Origin: Actinospineispora spinosispora DSM 44797
GTDB lineage: Bacteria > Actinomycetota > Actinomycetes > Mycobacteriales > Pseudonocardiaceae
Direction of reading: 5' to 3'
Length of the DNA: 64,000 bases
NCBI RefSeq assembly: GCF_000429025.1
Contig: NZ_KE386834.1
Location: 584,891 to 648,890, forward strand
Positions 50,844 through 59,386 of this stretch are shown piece after piece. Each line of letters opens with the position of its first letter. Position 1 is the stretch's first letter. The position numbers and the translations under genes were made by a program. Below the pieces are notes generated by a model, which saw nothing but the letters and a program-made list of their open reading frames with translations, did no database searches and was not told where the DNA came from.

Positions 50844-52238
50844 CTAGTCTCGGTGGATCTTGACGGTGGCGTTCGTCCCCACCACCGGTGCGACACCCTG
50901 CCAGTCGATGACCGCGATCCGCACCGGGATTCGCTGGGTGCCACGTTCGTAGTTCACGCTGGTGTTGCGCGGCGGGGTCGAGGCCAGCTCGGAGCTGCTG
51001 CCCGCGTCGATCTCCCGGACGTAGCCGGTGAGGGTCCGCCGCTCCGCCGAGTCGAGGGTGAGGTCGACCTCCTGGCCGACCCGGACACCGCGCATGTCGG
51101 TCTCGTCGATCCGGGCGGTCACGTAGCTCTCGGACAGGTCGAACGCCACCGCGAGCTGGGTGCCGGTGCGCACGGTGGTCCCCTCGACCCCGACGTTCTG
51201 CACGACGGTGCCGTCGCGCGGGGCGCGGATGACCATCTGGGGCTTGGCGAACCGGCCGGTCATCTCGACCCGGCCGAGCACCTGGTTCTTGCGCACGGTG
51301 TCGCCTTCGGCGACCCGCCAGTCGATGAGGGTGCCCGACGCCGGAGCGAGCACGGGCGCTCTGTCGCCGTCGACCTGCGCGTTCTCCGTGGACACGTACC
51401 TGCTCGCGTCCACCAGGTACACGGCGGTCACCACGGCGGCGGTGACCGCCACGGCCAACGGAACGGCGCGGCGGCGGCGCCGCGCCTCAGCACTGAGATC
51501 ACCGGTCCGGCGCCGCATCGTGAGCGCCGCCAGGAACAGGGTGAGCACCGCCGCCCCGGCGATGACCGACAGGTACCCGAGCAGATCGTCACTGATCAGC
51601 GACGTGCTGCCGGCTTCGTCCAACGCCTCGATGCTGTAGCTCAACGGCAGGGCGTCACTGACCCGCTCGAGCCACAGCGCCATCGCGTCGCGCGGGACGA
51701 ACAGCCCGCCCAGCAGGATCTGCGGCAGCACGATCGCGGGCAGCAGCGGCACGACGTGGAGCTCGGCGAGGCTGCTGCACAGCAGTCCGACGGCCACCCC
51801 CACGAGCGCGCCCGCGACCCCGATCACTCCGATGACCACCGGCTGCGCCGGCGTGTACAGGTCCAGCAGCCAGTAGGCGGTCGTGCAGGTGATCACGGAC
51901 TGGGCGACGGCGGCGGCGCCGAACCCGATCGCGTAGCCGAGCACCAGGTCGACGCGGGACAGCGGAGAGGCGAGCAGCCTGCGCAGCGTGCCGCCCCGGC
52001 GTTCCTTCAGCATGGCGACGCTGCTGAAGATGAACATCAGTGTGAAGGGAAGTACCCCGAGCAGCCGGCGGGCCACCCCGTTGAACGTCGGCTGGTTGTC
52101 GAACATCTGGTTCAGCACGAACAGCAGCAGGCTCGGGAGGATCAGCATCATCACCATGGCGCGTCGGTCGCGCCTGAGCTGGCTGACGACGCGGCCCGCG
52201 GTCGAGCCCACGATCTGGAGGGAGATCGGGCTGGTCAT
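50844..52238 (-). CDS. ABC-2 permease fused to a HlyD/EmrA-like adaptor
   Basis: 464 aa from ATG 52238. Residues 20-240 are an ABC-2 type membrane domain (six hydrophobic segments, with KERRGGTLRRLLASPLSRVDLVLGY as its signature). A seventh membrane segment at 259-277 leads into residues 281-464, which look like a HlyD/EmrA membrane-fusion protein: YVSTENAQVDGD, APVLAPASGTLIDWRVAEGDTVRKNQVLG, then RAPRDGTVVQNVGVEGTTVRTG and a beta-barrel end. This fusion of permease and adaptor in one chain is unusual. Its ATG overlaps the ATPase stop (ATGA). Export of an unknown, perhaps toxic, compound is likely. The frame is open to 52292 inside the ATPase gene. Confidence 0.88.
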   Translation of the reverse strand: MTSPISLQIVGSTAGRVVSQLRRDRRAMVMMLILPSLLLFVLNQMFDNQPTFNGVARRLLGVLPFTLMFIFSSVAMLKERRGGTLRRLLASPLSRVDLVLGYAIGFGAAAVAQSVITCTTAYWLLDLYTPAQPVVIGVIGVAGALVGVAVGLLCSSLAELHVVPLLPAIVLPQILLGGLFVPRDAMALWLERVSDALPLSYSIEALDEAGSTSLISDDLLGYLSVIAGAAVLTLFLAALTMRRRTGDLSAEARRRRRAVPLAVAVTAAVVTAVYLVDASRYVSTENAQVDGDRAPVLAPASGTLIDWRVAEGDTVRKNQVLGRVEMTGRFAKPQMVIRAPRDGTVVQNVGVEGTTVRTGTQLAVAFDLSESYVTARIDETDMRGVRVGQEVDLTLDSAERRTLTGYVREIDAGSSSELASTPPRNTSVNYERGTQRIPVRIAVIDWQGVAPVVGTNATVKIHRD

Positions 52239-52984
52239 CACGCCACCTCGACAGGCGTGCGGTCGGCCGGGCGCGGCGACGGCGTGCCGCACAGCCGGAC
52301 GAACGCCTCCTCCGGATGCGTCGTCCCGGTCCGGTGCAGAAGCTCGTCAGGAGTGCCGTCACCGATGACGCGACCGCCGTGCAGCAGCAGAACCCGGTCG
52401 CATCGCGTCGCGTCGTCGAGATCGTCGCCGGCGACGATCACGGTCGTTCCACGCACGGCCAGCGCCCCGAGCCTGGCCAGGAGATCGCAGCGGGACACCG
52501 GGTCGAGACCCTCGCCCGGCTCGTCGAGGACCAGCACCTGCGGAGCGGAGACCAGCGCGCAGGCGAGTGACAGGCGCGCCCGCAGCGGTATCGGGAGCGC
52601 TCCGGCGAGCCGGTCCGCGTGCTCGGACAGCTCGACCGCGGCGAGTGCCTGGTCGGCCGCCCGCCGGGACAGGCTCCACAACGAGGCGAAGTACCGGGCA
52701 TTCCCGAGGACGGTCAGGTCGGGGTAGGTCGAGGTCGCGGCCGGCGCGTACCCGACCCGGTGCCGCAACGCGGGCGTCCCGGCGGGCGCGTCCAGCACCC
52801 GGACCTGCCCCGCGTGGATCTCCTGCGCTCCGACCACCGCCCGCAGCAGAGTCGACTTCCCACTGCCCCTCGGACCCAGGACTCCGATCAGGCAGCCGGC
52901 CGGTGCGGCACAGCTGATGCCGTGTAGAACTGTCCGGCCGCCGGTGGTCACGACGAGATCGCGGATCTCCAGCACGTGACCCAT
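52238..52984 (-). CDS. ABC transporter ATP-binding protein with degenerate signature motif
   Basis: 248 aa. Walker A GPRGSGKS at 37-44 and Walker B VLVLDEPGEGLD at 150-161 are intact. The signature that should read LSGGQ is replaced by a stretch at about 130-140 (LPIPLRARLSL), so the usual Ser-Gly-Gly is missing. It is the first gene of the exporter operon with the permease-adaptor fusion and TetR. The loss may mean asymmetric or weak ATPase action; it may still form a functional dimer. Confidence 0.88.
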   Translation of the reverse strand: MGHVLEIRDLVVTTGGRTVLHGISCAAPAGCLIGVLGPRGSGKSTLLRAVVGAQEIHAGQVRVLDAPAGTPALRHRVGYAPAATSTYPDLTVLGNARYFASLWSLSRRAADQALAAVELSEHADRLAGALPIPLRARLSLACALVSAPQVLVLDEPGEGLDPVSRCDLLARLGALAVRGTTVIVAGDDLDDATRCDRVLLLHGGRVIGDGTPDELLHRTGTTHPEEAFVRLCGTPSPRPADRTPVEVA

Positions 52985-53013
52985 GTCAGCTCCCAGCCTC
53001 GGACTCAGCTCTT

Positions 53014-53041
53014 ACAAACAGGAGTAAGCGTTACTGTTTGT
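53014..53041. promoter_or_regulatory. Overlapping dyads, probable TetR operator of the exporter operon
   Basis: ACAAACAG (53014-53021) pairs with CTGTTTGT (53034-53041), and AGTAAGCGTTACT (53023-53035) is itself a 13-bp dyad. They lie 30 to 57 nt before the ATPase start at 52984. Confidence 0.6.
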
Positions 53042-53093
53042 GAGGCAAGGATGGCACTTCGGTGAGCCTTCTGTCAAGGAACGATCGTTACCG

Positions 53094-53735
53094 TTAACGC
53101 GGAGAGGTCCAGCTCCCGGGCCTGAGGTAGAAGAAGAGACACAGCACGACCAGTGCCATGCCGGTCACCGCGCTGGCCATCGCGACGGCGGCACCGGCGA
53201 GAAAGACTCCGAGGGTGGTCCACGAGCGCAGGCGCATGAACCGGCGCATGTCCTCGTCGCCCACCTGCGGGCGGTCCATCGCCTCCCAGCACAGCACGAG
53301 GTAGGACGCGTTCGTGGCGGCGAAGACGACGGCGTACAGGCTGACCGGCGCGTTCGCCAGATGAGAGTCCGCGACCCAGGAGGTGGTGAACGGCAGGAGT
53401 GACACCGAGAACAGGTGCGCGAAGTTCGCCCAGGTCAACCGAGGTGTCACGGCGGGCACCCGGCTCAGCAGGTGATGGTGGTTCAACCAGACGATCGCGA
53501 TGAACAGGAAGCTCACGGCATAGCTCAGCGCGGTCGGCCAGAGCGGCACGAGGGCCGCGAAGGTGACCCCTCGCGGTGGGTGGAGCTCGAGGACCAGGAT
53601 GGTGATGATCACCGCGAACACGGCGTCGGAGAAGAGCGCGACCCGGTGTGGCGGCGGCGCCGCGTCCCCGGTCGAGCCTCCTGTCGCGGTGGGGTCCGGT
53701 GTGGCGTGCGGCGTTGCGGTGATGAGCTCACTCAT
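53094..53735 (-). CDS. TMEM175-family (DUF1211) membrane protein
   Basis: 213 aa with six hydrophobic segments. The first carries the family motif RVALFSDAVFAVIITILVLEL, the FSD motif of the TMEM175 potassium-channel family. IAIVWLNHHHLLSR is the second conserved block. Bacterial relatives are potassium-permeable channels. The N-terminal 30 residues are Pro/Thr/Ala-rich and probably disordered. Confidence 0.9.
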   Translation of the reverse strand: MSELITATPHATPDPTATGGSTGDAAPPPHRVALFSDAVFAVIITILVLELHPPRGVTFAALVPLWPTALSYAVSFLFIAIVWLNHHHLLSRVPAVTPRLTWANFAHLFSVSLLPFTTSWVADSHLANAPVSLYAVVFAATNASYLVLCWEAMDRPQVGDEDMRRFMRLRSWTTLGVFLAGAAVAMASAVTGMALVVLCLFFYLRPGSWTSPR

Positions 53736-53824
53736 GGCTCATAACCTCTCAAACGAACTCGACCGGTTAGTGCTGCCGCTATGAAACCGCAGTCCTATCT
53801 AACCTGTCAAGAGAGTTTTAATGG

Positions 53825-55234
53825 TTAGAGATTGGGATGCCGGTCACGGACCGGGCTCAGCGACTCCAGGAGCGAGGCGAGGTGCAGGATCGTCGACTCG
53901 GCGTGCCAGCAGGCCGCGAGCTGCACCCCGATCGGCAGGCCGTCGCCGGTCGTGCCGAACCGCATGGACAGGGCGGGGAGACCGGTCAGGTTGAACGGGA
54001 CGGTCGCCGACATCACGTGGAAGGCGCTCAGCGTCCGGCCGTCGAGGGTGAAGCGGGTGAGCCCGTGTGCGTGCGCCGGAATCGTCGTCACCGGGAGCAG
54101 CAGCGCGTCGTACCGCTGGAAGTAGGCCGCGAAACCGTCCCGGAGCCGCTCGACGCCCTGCTCGGCCCGGACGTAGTCCTCCACCGAGGTCTCCGGCGCG
54201 TCGCGCATGGCCTTGGTGGCCGTGAACATCTGCTCCTCGTGGCCCTCGGTGGCCTCGGCGTAGGGCGGTTTCACCTCCATGACGTGCTGTCGCGCGAAGA
54301 GGTCGAGAGGGTTGTCCCGCTCGAGCGCCGGAATCGTCACGGCCTCGACGTGCACCCCCGCTCCGCGCAGGGCGTCGGCCGCGGCCTGAACGGTCGCCGC
54401 GACCTCGGGGTGGACCGGGCCGAGCCCGGAGTCGACCAGCCAGCCGAGGCGGACGGTCCGCCCCGGCGAGGCGCCCAGTCCGGCGTCGAACCCGGCGGGG
54501 ACGACGGAGGAGAAGCCGTCGAAGCCGTCCGGACCGGACAGGAACGAGTACGCCAACGCGAGGTCGCGGATGGTGCGGGCCATCGGACCGGCGTGCCAGT
54601 CACGGCGCGGCTCCCTCGGCCAGACCCCGGTCATCGGGATGCGCCCGTGCGTCGCCTTGAGCGCCGCGATACCGGTGTGGGCCGCCGGCCCGCGCACCGA
54701 GATGGCCAGGTCGCTGCCCAGCCCGATCGGTGACATCCCGGCGGCGATCGCCGCGGACTCCCCACCGCTCGAACCGCCTGCCGTGCGGCTGAGGTCCCAC
54801 GGGTTGTTCGTCGCACCCGACAGGAGGTTGTCGGACTCGATCGCGTAGGAGAACTCCGGGAGGTTGGTCTTCGCCAGGAGGATCCCGCCGGCGCGCCTCA
54901 TGCGGGCCACCGAGGTGGCGTCCGTGTCCGGGACGCGTCCGGCGAAGATCGGCGAACCGCGCTGGGTGAGCACGCCCGCGGTGTCGAACGAGTCCTTGAC
55001 CGTGAAGGGGACGCCGTGCAGCGGCCCCACCTCTGCGCCCGACGCGAGCTGCTCGTCGGCCGCTCGCGCGGCCTCCAGGGCGTCGTCGGCGACCGTGACG
55101 ATGGCGTTGACCTTCGGATCGGTGGCCTCGATGCGGTCGAGGTGCGCCCGCACCACCTCGACCGAGGACACCTTCCCGGTGCGGATCAGCTCCGCGAGCT
55201 CGGTCGCGTCGGACCGGATGAGATCGGTTGACAT
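53825..55234 (-). CDS. Amidase (amidase-signature family)
   Basis: 469 aa. The Ser-cisSer-Lys triad is visible: Lys80 in GVPFTVKDS, cis-Ser155 in AGGSSGGES, nucleophile Ser179 in GSDLAISVRGPA. The spacing of 24 between the two serines is the family norm. The nucleophile loop has AIS instead of the usual GGS. The gene stands alone between TMEM175 and the DUF302 gene. Substrate is not predictable. Confidence 0.92.
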   Translation of the reverse strand: MSTDLIRSDATELAELIRTGKVSSVEVVRAHLDRIEATDPKVNAIVTVADDALEAARAADEQLASGAEVGPLHGVPFTVKDSFDTAGVLTQRGSPIFAGRVPDTDATSVARMRRAGGILLAKTNLPEFSYAIESDNLLSGATNNPWDLSRTAGGSSGGESAAIAAGMSPIGLGSDLAISVRGPAAHTGIAALKATHGRIPMTGVWPREPRRDWHAGPMARTIRDLALAYSFLSGPDGFDGFSSVVPAGFDAGLGASPGRTVRLGWLVDSGLGPVHPEVAATVQAAADALRGAGVHVEAVTIPALERDNPLDLFARQHVMEVKPPYAEATEGHEEQMFTATKAMRDAPETSVEDYVRAEQGVERLRDGFAAYFQRYDALLLPVTTIPAHAHGLTRFTLDGRTLSAFHVMSATVPFNLTGLPALSMRFGTTGDGLPIGVQLAACWHAESTILHLASLLESLSPVRDRHPNL

Positions 55235-55320
55235 GGCTTCCTCTCGTGGACCGGTCTGCCGGTCACCACAGCACTGTTCGGGATGGATGCGTCGAGCTGG
55301 TTCGTCGGATGTGTCAGGTA

Positions 55321-55845
55321 CTAGTGGGACGACAGCTCCGGCGGCGGTTGCGCACCCAGTGCCGACACGACCCCCGCCAGCTTGACGTCCAGCTCGCGCC
55401 CCACCTCCGCGATCCGGTCGTCGTCGAAACTGGCGAACAGCGTCCCGGGCTGATCGAGCACCAGGACCCCGTCACCGTTCTCGTCCGCCTGGATCAGCAG
55501 CCGCAGCGGGGCGTGGAGCATCACCGTGGGGTCGTGGCGGTACATCCGCTCGGCGATGACGTGGTTGCCCATGAGGTACTCGGCACAGGCGAAACGTGAC
55601 CCGGACACGGCCATGAACGGCGTGACGTCGAGCTTGTGGAACCGGAAGAAACCCAGCGGAGCAAGCTTCTCGGCGAGAGCCACCACGTCATGCCATTCGG
55701 AGAGTGCGTGAAAGGGTGCCGGGTCGAGCTGTGGGACCGTGCGCTCGAACGCCGCGACCGATTCCTCATACGGCATGCCGAGGGGAATGGCGAGTCTGCG
55801 GACGGTGTGGGTGACCGAGCGGACGGGATGGCCGAATGGCGCCAT
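55321..55845 (-). CDS. DUF302-family protein
   Basis: 174 aa. It contains a DUF302-like core (YMGNHVIAERMYRHDPTVMLHAPLRLLIQADENGDGVLVLDQPGTLFASFDDDRIAEVGRELDVKLAGVV-type blocks). DUF302 proteins are small soluble proteins of unknown function often next to redox or stress genes. The next gene upstream, DUF899, is 38 nt away on the same strand, so they may share a transcript. Confidence 0.75.
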   Translation of the reverse strand: MAPFGHPVRSVTHTVRRLAIPLGMPYEESVAAFERTVPQLDPAPFHALSEWHDVVALAEKLAPLGFFRFHKLDVTPFMAVSGSRFACAEYLMGNHVIAERMYRHDPTVMLHAPLRLLIQADENGDGVLVLDQPGTLFASFDDDRIAEVGRELDVKLAGVVSALGAQPPPELSSH

Positions 55846-55883
55846 GATCTCTCTCCTGTGTCAGATCTGTCGGATACGTCGCA

Positions 55884-56624
55884 CTAGTACTGCAAGGAGG
55901 GATAAGCGGCGGCCTCACCGCGTCCGTCCGGTGTGAGATCGAGCGCACCCCAGATGAGCCAGATCGGGTCCATGGCGGTGGAGTCACCTCGGGCGAATAC
56001 CTGCTCGCTCGTCCACCGGTGATGAATGGTGCCGCCGTCACGAGTGAACACGTGCAGGAGCGGAATCTGCACGCCGGCCGGTGTCTCGGAATGGTAGTCC
56101 CGGTTGAACGTGTTGTTCCGTGACGACACCAGGCGAACGTCGCGCCAGTCACGTTCCCTGGCGTAGGTGCCCAGCCGGGCGGCGTCGGCCTTCGCCACCA
56201 CCACGAGGTTGATCCGCTCCGTGAGGTGGAAAGCGGCTCCCTCGAGCCCGTCCACGACCGAGGTGCAGGACGGGCACGGCTGCTCGACCAGCGGCAACGT
56301 CGCCGTCAGCCCATCCGGCGCGCCGGCACGCGGGTCCTCCGACCATCGCGGGAACATCATGCTGTAGATGACCAGGGTGTCCTTGCCCGGCGCGAACAGC
56401 TCCGAGAACCTGACCTCGCCGCCGTCACTCGCGGACTCGAAGACGTAGTCCGTCACCAGTGGTCCACCCGGGGGCAACGCGCGACGCTGGGTGGCGACCT
56501 GCTCGGTCAGCCGGCGAAGTCGTTCCTCGGCGTCGAGCAGCTCCTGGCGTGCACGGCGGTATTCCTCCGACTCGCCGGGAAATCGAACATTCGGGTCGAC
56601 GAGCGTGTCCGACCACTTCTTCAT
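55884..56624 (-). CDS. DUF899-family thioredoxin-like protein
   Basis: 246 aa from ATG 56624. Thioredoxin-like DUF899 protein with CPSC (117-120) at the expected active-site position after LPLVEQ. N-terminal WSDTLVDPNVRFPGESEEYRRARQELLDAEERLRRL is a typical helical start. The shorter start is chosen because the 56675-56690 operator lies inside the longer open frame to 56705. Expression is probably controlled by the divergent HxlR regulator. Confidence 0.85.
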   Translation of the reverse strand: MKKWSDTLVDPNVRFPGESEEYRRARQELLDAEERLRRLTEQVATQRRALPPGGPLVTDYVFESASDGGEVRFSELFAPGKDTLVIYSMMFPRWSEDPRAGAPDGLTATLPLVEQPCPSCTSVVDGLEGAAFHLTERINLVVVAKADAARLGTYARERDWRDVRLVSSRNNTFNRDYHSETPAGVQIPLLHVFTRDGGTIHHRWTSEQVFARGDSTAMDPIWLIWGALDLTPDGRGEAAAYPSLQY

Positions 56625-56674
56625 GTCACGTGGTCCACCCACAAGCGCCACGATGTCCGCCCTTTCCTTTATTG

Positions 56675-56730
56675 GTTCATTGACCGAACTATCCCAGTAC
56701 AGCACGGAGGAGAGAGTTCGGTCAATGAAC
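56675..56730. promoter_or_regulatory. HxlR operator pair: 16-bp inverted repeats
   Basis: GTTCATTGACCGAACT (56675-56690) and its exact reverse complement (56715-56730) are separated by 24 bp between the divergent DUF899 and HxlR genes. Each arm is also an imperfect dyad (GTTC...GAAC), as expected for two dimer sites on either side of the overlapping promoters. Confidence 0.85.
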
Positions 56731-56750
56731 TCTTTTGGTACGATGGGGTC

Positions 56751-57269
56751 ATGGCGCTACCCAAGGTGTACGCGGGGCAACGGTGCTCGCTGTCTCGCAC
56801 CCTCGAGATCGTCGGCGAACGCTGGACGCTGCTGATCCTGCGCGACGCGTTCTTCGGCGTGCGCCGGTTCGGCGACTTCGTGGCCCACCTCGGGGTCCCC
56901 CGTGCGGTGCTGACCGAGCGGCTGGAGGCCCTGCGTGACGCCGACGTGCTCGCGGAGGTGCGCGGGACCCACGGCTACCGCGAGTACGTCCTGACCGACA
57001 AGGGCCTCGGCCTGTGGCCGGTCGTGCGTGACCTGCTCTCCTGGGGCGACGAGCACTATTCGCCCCAGGGTGCGCGCCGGGTGTTCCAGCACGTGGAGGA
57101 CTCCGGTCTGCTCATGCCGGACGGCCTGTGCGGCGTGTGCCGCGCCCTCGTCGACCCGTCCGAACTCGCGGTGCTTCCCGGTCCGGGCTACGACGAGGCC
57201 GGGGACGACGTCGTCAGCCAGGCGCTCCTCGGTGCCCACCGTCTGCTGGAACCTGTTCGCGGTAGATAA
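56751..57269 (+). CDS. HxlR-family transcriptional regulator
   Basis: 172 aa from ATG 56751. RCSLSRTLEIVGERWTLLILRDAFFGVRRFGDFVAHLGVPRAVLTERLEALRDADVL is the HxlR winged helix. The C terminus has a CGVC pair (LCGVCRALVDP) that might be redox- or metal-sensitive. The frame is open far upstream on this strand but only as a shadow of the DUF899 gene. It sits immediately after the inverted operators. Confidence 0.92.
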   Translation: MALPKVYAGQRCSLSRTLEIVGERWTLLILRDAFFGVRRFGDFVAHLGVPRAVLTERLEALRDADVLAEVRGTHGYREYVLTDKGLGLWPVVRDLLSWGDEHYSPQGARRVFQHVEDSGLLMPDGLCGVCRALVDPSELAVLPGPGYDEAGDDVVSQALLGAHRLLEPVRGR

Positions 57270-57392
57270 CCCGGCCTCGCGATCGACCGCCCATGAGGCA
57301 CTCCGACCGGGGGAGCCCCACCGGCGAGTCGGGAGTTTCAGCACGCTGAGTCGGAGCCGGCAGCACAGTAGAGGCGTGCCGAAACCGCAGAC

Positions 57393-58613
57393 TCACCGTG
57401 CTCGGACGCCCGATTCGCCGAGCGGCGTGGCGCCGCGGACTCGCAGCAGGATGCGGAACAACAGCCGGGGCACCCTGGCCGTGGATGCGGCGTTACGGGC
57501 GTTGCGGGTGGACAGTGCCAGCGCCTGGTTGGCATAGGCGCGCATGGCCCGCTCGTAGAGGTCGACGGCCCCGACGACGGTGAGTTCGCCGTCGCGGGCG
57601 CGGATGAGTGCCCCGCACAGGGTGTCGGCATCGCGGAGGGCGGTGTTGGCGCCGATACCGGCCATCGGCGTCATGTTGTGGATTGCATCCCCGAGGAGCG
57701 TGACGGTGCCGGCGGGCCAGGCCCGGAGAACGGGCATGCTGCGCAGCGGCACGGTGGACAGGGTGTCGGCGGGTGTCGCGGCCACGGTGTGCCGTAGCCG
57801 ATCGTCCCAGCCGGAGAGCCTGTCCAGTACCAGCCGGCGTAACCCGGTCCCGTCGAGCTTCTCGATGTCGAGCGGGTAGGTCTCCCGCGTCGCGGCGTAG
57901 GCCCAGACGACGTAGTCCTCTGCTTCGCCCGGGACCCGCCACGTCGAGGCGAACATCCAGCCGGGCCCCGCCGGAACGATGTTGTCGATCGACCCGTCGA
58001 GCATGTCGTCCGGGAGTCCGCACGCGGAGGCGACGGATGCCGGCAGGCGCCCCGCGATGTTCAGGATGCCCAGGTCCTTCCGCTGAATATGCGGAAGGTA
58101 CTGGCGGCGAACCCGGGAGTTGCTGCCGTCGGCTCCGACGACGAGGTCGCCGACGGTCGACGACCCGTTGTCGAAGAAGACCTCGACCCGACCGTCGTCA
58201 CGGCGGCGGTATCGGGTGAAGGTGTGGCCGAATCGCACGAGGCCGTCACGTTCGTCGTCGATGCCGTTCAGCAGTGCCTCGTGCAGGACCTGTCGACGCA
58301 CGGCGCGACGGTGCGCGACCTGCCTGGCGGCCGCTTCCCGGTTGCGGGTGGCGAGCACCTTCAGTGACGGGTCGCGGAACCGGAGGACGTCCGGGGCCGG
58401 GGCGGACCCGGTATCGAATGCCGCCCACGCCTGTGGGCTCAGGCATGCGTGCAGAGCGCGCGCGCCGTTGCCGTCGACATGGATGCCGTAGGTGGCCGGT
58501 TGCCCGCCATCGCGCGGCCCGCGTTCGTACACCTCTGCTTCGATTCCTGCTCGGTGCAGCCCCTGGGCCAGGGTCAGCCCGCCCAGACCTGCTCCGATGA
58601 TGATGACTCGCAT
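57393..58613 (-). CDS. FAD-dependent aromatic-hydroxylase-type monooxygenase
   Basis: 406 aa from ATG 58613. GxGxxG site MRVIIIGAGLGGLTLAQGLHRAGIEAEVYERG at the start, DG motif VVGADGSNSRVRRQ, and the second FAD motif TLLGDAIHNMTPMAGIGANTALRDADTL. Family members hydroxylate aromatic or polyketide-like substrates, including antibiotics such as tetracyclines and rifamycins. It is downstream of the DUF3159 gene on the same strand, 23 nt apart. Confidence 0.92.
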   Translation of the reverse strand: MRVIIIGAGLGGLTLAQGLHRAGIEAEVYERGPRDGGQPATYGIHVDGNGARALHACLSPQAWAAFDTGSAPAPDVLRFRDPSLKVLATRNREAAARQVAHRRAVRRQVLHEALLNGIDDERDGLVRFGHTFTRYRRRDDGRVEVFFDNGSSTVGDLVVGADGSNSRVRRQYLPHIQRKDLGILNIAGRLPASVASACGLPDDMLDGSIDNIVPAGPGWMFASTWRVPGEAEDYVVWAYAATRETYPLDIEKLDGTGLRRLVLDRLSGWDDRLRHTVAATPADTLSTVPLRSMPVLRAWPAGTVTLLGDAIHNMTPMAGIGANTALRDADTLCGALIRARDGELTVVGAVDLYERAMRAYANQALALSTRNARNAASTARVPRLLFRILLRVRGATPLGESGVRAR

Positions 58614-58636
58614 GGCGGGGTTCCAGTCTGCTTCGG

Positions 58637-59296
58637 TCAGTCGCGGGAGAGACGGCGGCGTGCGGCGACGACGGTGAGGGCGACCAGGCCGGCGAAGACG
58701 GGGCCCGTCGCCACGTGCGCGACCGCGAGCACCGAGGGCTGGTCGGCCAGATAGAAGGTGGCCTGCAGGGCGAAGTTGACGATGTTGATGCCGACCGCGA
58801 CAAGGGTCGACACGGTGTAGACGTGCATGAGTCCGCGATCCGTCCGCCAGTCGGCCGGACCCCCGACGATCCGGTTCAGCAGGATGCCGGTCGCCGGTCG
58901 TCGCACCAGTACCGAGCCCAGGCAGACCAGCATGATCACGCCGGGCAGCAGGGTCGGCAGGAGGAAGAACGCGCGGGCCTCTCCGGTCAGCGCGGCGACC
59001 GCGGCGCACGTCGCCGCCACTGCGAGGCCGACGACGGCGCCCTTCGTCGACCTGCCGCGAGCGACCCTGGCGGTGAACACCCCCACCGTGATGACGGCCA
59101 GGGCGACCAGGGCGGTCCACAGGTCGGAGAGCGCGTTGACCGCCACGAACGCGACGGTCGGCGCTGCCGTCATCAGCAATCCGGTCGCCCCGCCGGAGCC
59201 GGCCAGTGCTCGCCGGACGGCGGGGCCGAATGCTTGCGGTGGGTCGTCCCGGGCGCTTGGCGGTGCGGCGGCGGGGGGCAGTGGTCTGTTGGTCAT
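58637..59296 (-). CDS. DUF3159-like membrane protein
   Basis: 219 aa, with five to six hydrophobic segments. The second half (SVLVRRPATGILLNRIVGGPADWRTDRGLMHVYTVSTLVAVGINIVNFALQATFYLAD) matches the layout of the DUF3159 family. No catalytic motif. It is the first gene of a unit with the FAD monooxygenase. A 14-bp palindrome lies 10 nt upstream of its start. Confidence 0.75.
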   Translation of the reverse strand: MTNRPLPPAAAPPSARDDPPQAFGPAVRRALAGSGGATGLLMTAAPTVAFVAVNALSDLWTALVALAVITVGVFTARVARGRSTKGAVVGLAVAATCAAVAALTGEARAFFLLPTLLPGVIMLVCLGSVLVRRPATGILLNRIVGGPADWRTDRGLMHVYTVSTLVAVGINIVNFALQATFYLADQPSVLAVAHVATGPVFAGLVALTVVAARRRLSRD

Positions 59297-59306
59297 ATAT
59301 GAGAGC

Positions 59307-59320
59307 GTTTCACATGAAAC
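59307..59320. promoter_or_regulatory. Probable MarR operator
   Basis: GTTTCACATGAAAC has 6-bp perfect arms around CA. It lies immediately upstream of the DUF3159/monooxygenase unit and downstream of the MarR gene, in an AT-rich island. Confidence 0.55.
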
Positions 59321-59386
59321 AATCTCACTCGATACAAATATCCTGTGGTGTGAGTCACTCCGGTAGCTCGTCCAGGACGGGTGACG

